A DNA stretch of 64,000 nucleotides, taken from positions 1 through 64,000 of the forward strand of contig NZ_JANYUY010000048.1 in assembly GCF_025060755.1 (NCBI RefSeq). The letters run 5' to 3'. Position 1 is the first letter of the stretch. Each line of letters begins with the position of its first letter. The notes beneath the pieces were generated by a model, which was given only the letters and a program-made list of their open reading frames with translations, did no database searches and was not told the DNA's origin. This document shows positions 63,254-64,000 of the stretch, one piece after another. This stretch comes from Paenibacillus doosanensis (GTDB taxonomy: Bacteria; Bacillota; Bacilli; Paenibacillales; NBRC-103111). The position numbers were made by a program, and so were the translations under genes.

Positions 63254-64000
63254 ATGCATCCCCTAATTATTTTTTTATAACATTATAGCAGGTGATTGAG
63301 TCGTGGCCTACAGTCGATAGAAGTTTTCCACTCGCTGTTGTCCCTGGATTTCTTGAACGCTATCGCTTCTCCAAACTGTCCCTCCTGCTCCGATCGGACA
63401 GACTCTTAGAAGGGCCGTAAAAAAGTCCGCTGACGCGCCCGGAGCCGAGCATCGAACCGTTTCTAAGTTGTAACGGACACAGGAGAGCTAAATTCGCCGC
63501 AAACAGACGCTTTTTCAACGTAACGGACGTCATGGCGCTTACATAGCTCCGAATCGCTTTCTATGGAGGCTCTGCCAACCAATAGCTGCATCTGTGTCCG
63601 TTAGAATTCCAAAATGGCCGATAGGGTTGATATAATGGCCGCTGTGTCCGTTGTGAGTGTACTGCGCCGCTGAAGGGTTGCCTTCTGCGCAGGCGAAAGC
63701 CTCTTCCGATCGCTGCCCATCCCGAATTTCTTGAATAATTAGCCCTTCAATGGGTTAAATAATTCGGGAACAAAGGCAACCGCTGCGCTTCTCCAGATTG
63801 CCTTCGACTAGTGAAGTCTGCTTTTTCACCGGACTTTTAGAAAGGTGGTGATTGAGTCGTGGCCTGCGGTCGAAAGAGGTTTCCAATCGAGCATTTTCGT
63901 ATATTTTCGATGTAACCGATGCTGTGCTTTCCAGGATATGGCCTGTATTTCAGGCGATTTTCCTTGTTGACGTTTCTTTAACTCTCCTTTCAACGCAGGT
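63254..64000. other. Repeat-rich non-coding end region
   Basis: About 750 bases without a convincing gene. It holds a 39-bp direct repeat (63291 and 63847), a diverged longer duplication containing CTTCTCCA and TTAGAA(A)GG (63365-63412 and 63788-63845), four copies of a GTGTCCGTT-type motif in inverted pairs, and an inverted repeat TCCCGAATT/AATTCGGGA (63720-63769). Confidence 0.7.
63291..63885. repeat. 39-bp direct repeat pair flanking 520 bp
   Basis: GGTGATTGAGTCGTGGCCT begins at 63291 and again at 63847, continuing as RCRGTCGAWAGARGTTTYCA; about 34 of 39 positions agree. The sequence between them has further internal similarity, so it may be a decayed tandem duplication. Confidence 0.8.

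Overview
The window (about 54% G+C by eye) reads as chromosome of an endospore-forming member of the Bacillales, most likely Paenibacillus or a close relative. The evidence is the ytrH-ytrI-ytpI-ytoI neighbourhood beside dnaE, a cotJABC operon, five consecutive YheC/YheD-type ATP-grasp genes, a sufCDSUB operon in the Firmicutes order, strong GGAGG ribosome binding sites and unusually many TTG/GTG starts. There is no sign of phage, plasmid, CRISPR, rRNA or tRNA. The assignment is inference from gene content; no database search was possible.

Layout. 1-6152: the 5' part of dnaE (minus strand, running off the window), then ytrHI behind a good sigma-E promoter, ytpI, and ytoI facing them. 6305-9980: a small hypothetical gene, the first copy of an interspersed structured repeat, a small membrane protein, an AprX-like intracellular subtilisin and an acyltransferase. 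10224-13004: an overlapping operon of DeoR regulator, HAD phosphatase and GlcP-like sugar transporter. 13222-15458: an XRE regulator with peptide deformylase, and a beta-propeller lipoprotein on the other strand. 15793-22286: five tandem ATP-grasp genes. 22418-25277: HAD phosphatase, zinc-ribbon protein, Gly/Trp/His-rich coat-like protein, cotJABC. 25651-30526: YtvI-like permease, CNNM-type membrane protein, YfkAB radical SAM protein and an HD-GYP protein. 30773-35654: uppP, an SDR/TetR divergent pair, repeat copy 2, a YunD-like metallophosphatase and a molybdoenzyme-like fragment. 35782-40648: a MoaD-MoaE fusion, MoeB, a second HD-GYP protein, a Fur-box-controlled siderophore-binding lipoprotein, repeat copy 3 and a membrane-anchored hypothetical. 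40816-46047: sufCDSUB. 46222-52001: DUF1802, small proteins, an SLH protein, mtnK-mtnA (methionine salvage). 52243-58211: a MacAB/YknXYZ-like efflux operon ending in a large Ser-rich secreted protein. 58328-62807: a GH38 alpha-mannosidase with its LacI regulator, each preceded by the same 14-bp palindrome. 62867-63253: a PrcB-like lipoprotein. The last 750 bases are non-coding and repeat-rich.

The most unusual item is a roughly 240-bp interspersed repeat present three times (6703-6941, 33426-33665, 39974-40143). All copies have the same orientation and each directly abuts the T-tract of the intrinsic terminator of a minus-strand gene. The copies share a set of foldable stems with one compensatory change and several wobble changes, and the third copy lacks one internal folding domain cleanly. 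I do not recognise this family. The five-gene ATP-grasp cluster, in which every member keeps its catalytic motifs, is the second point of interest.

How the genes work together: much of the window concerns sporulation and spore coat (ytrHI, cotJ, YheC/D cluster, ytvI, coat-like protein). Metal and cofactor biology (suf, Mo cofactor, Fur-regulated iron uptake) and carbohydrate use under local regulators (DeoR-HAD-MFS, LacI-GH38) are separate small modules with visible operator sites.
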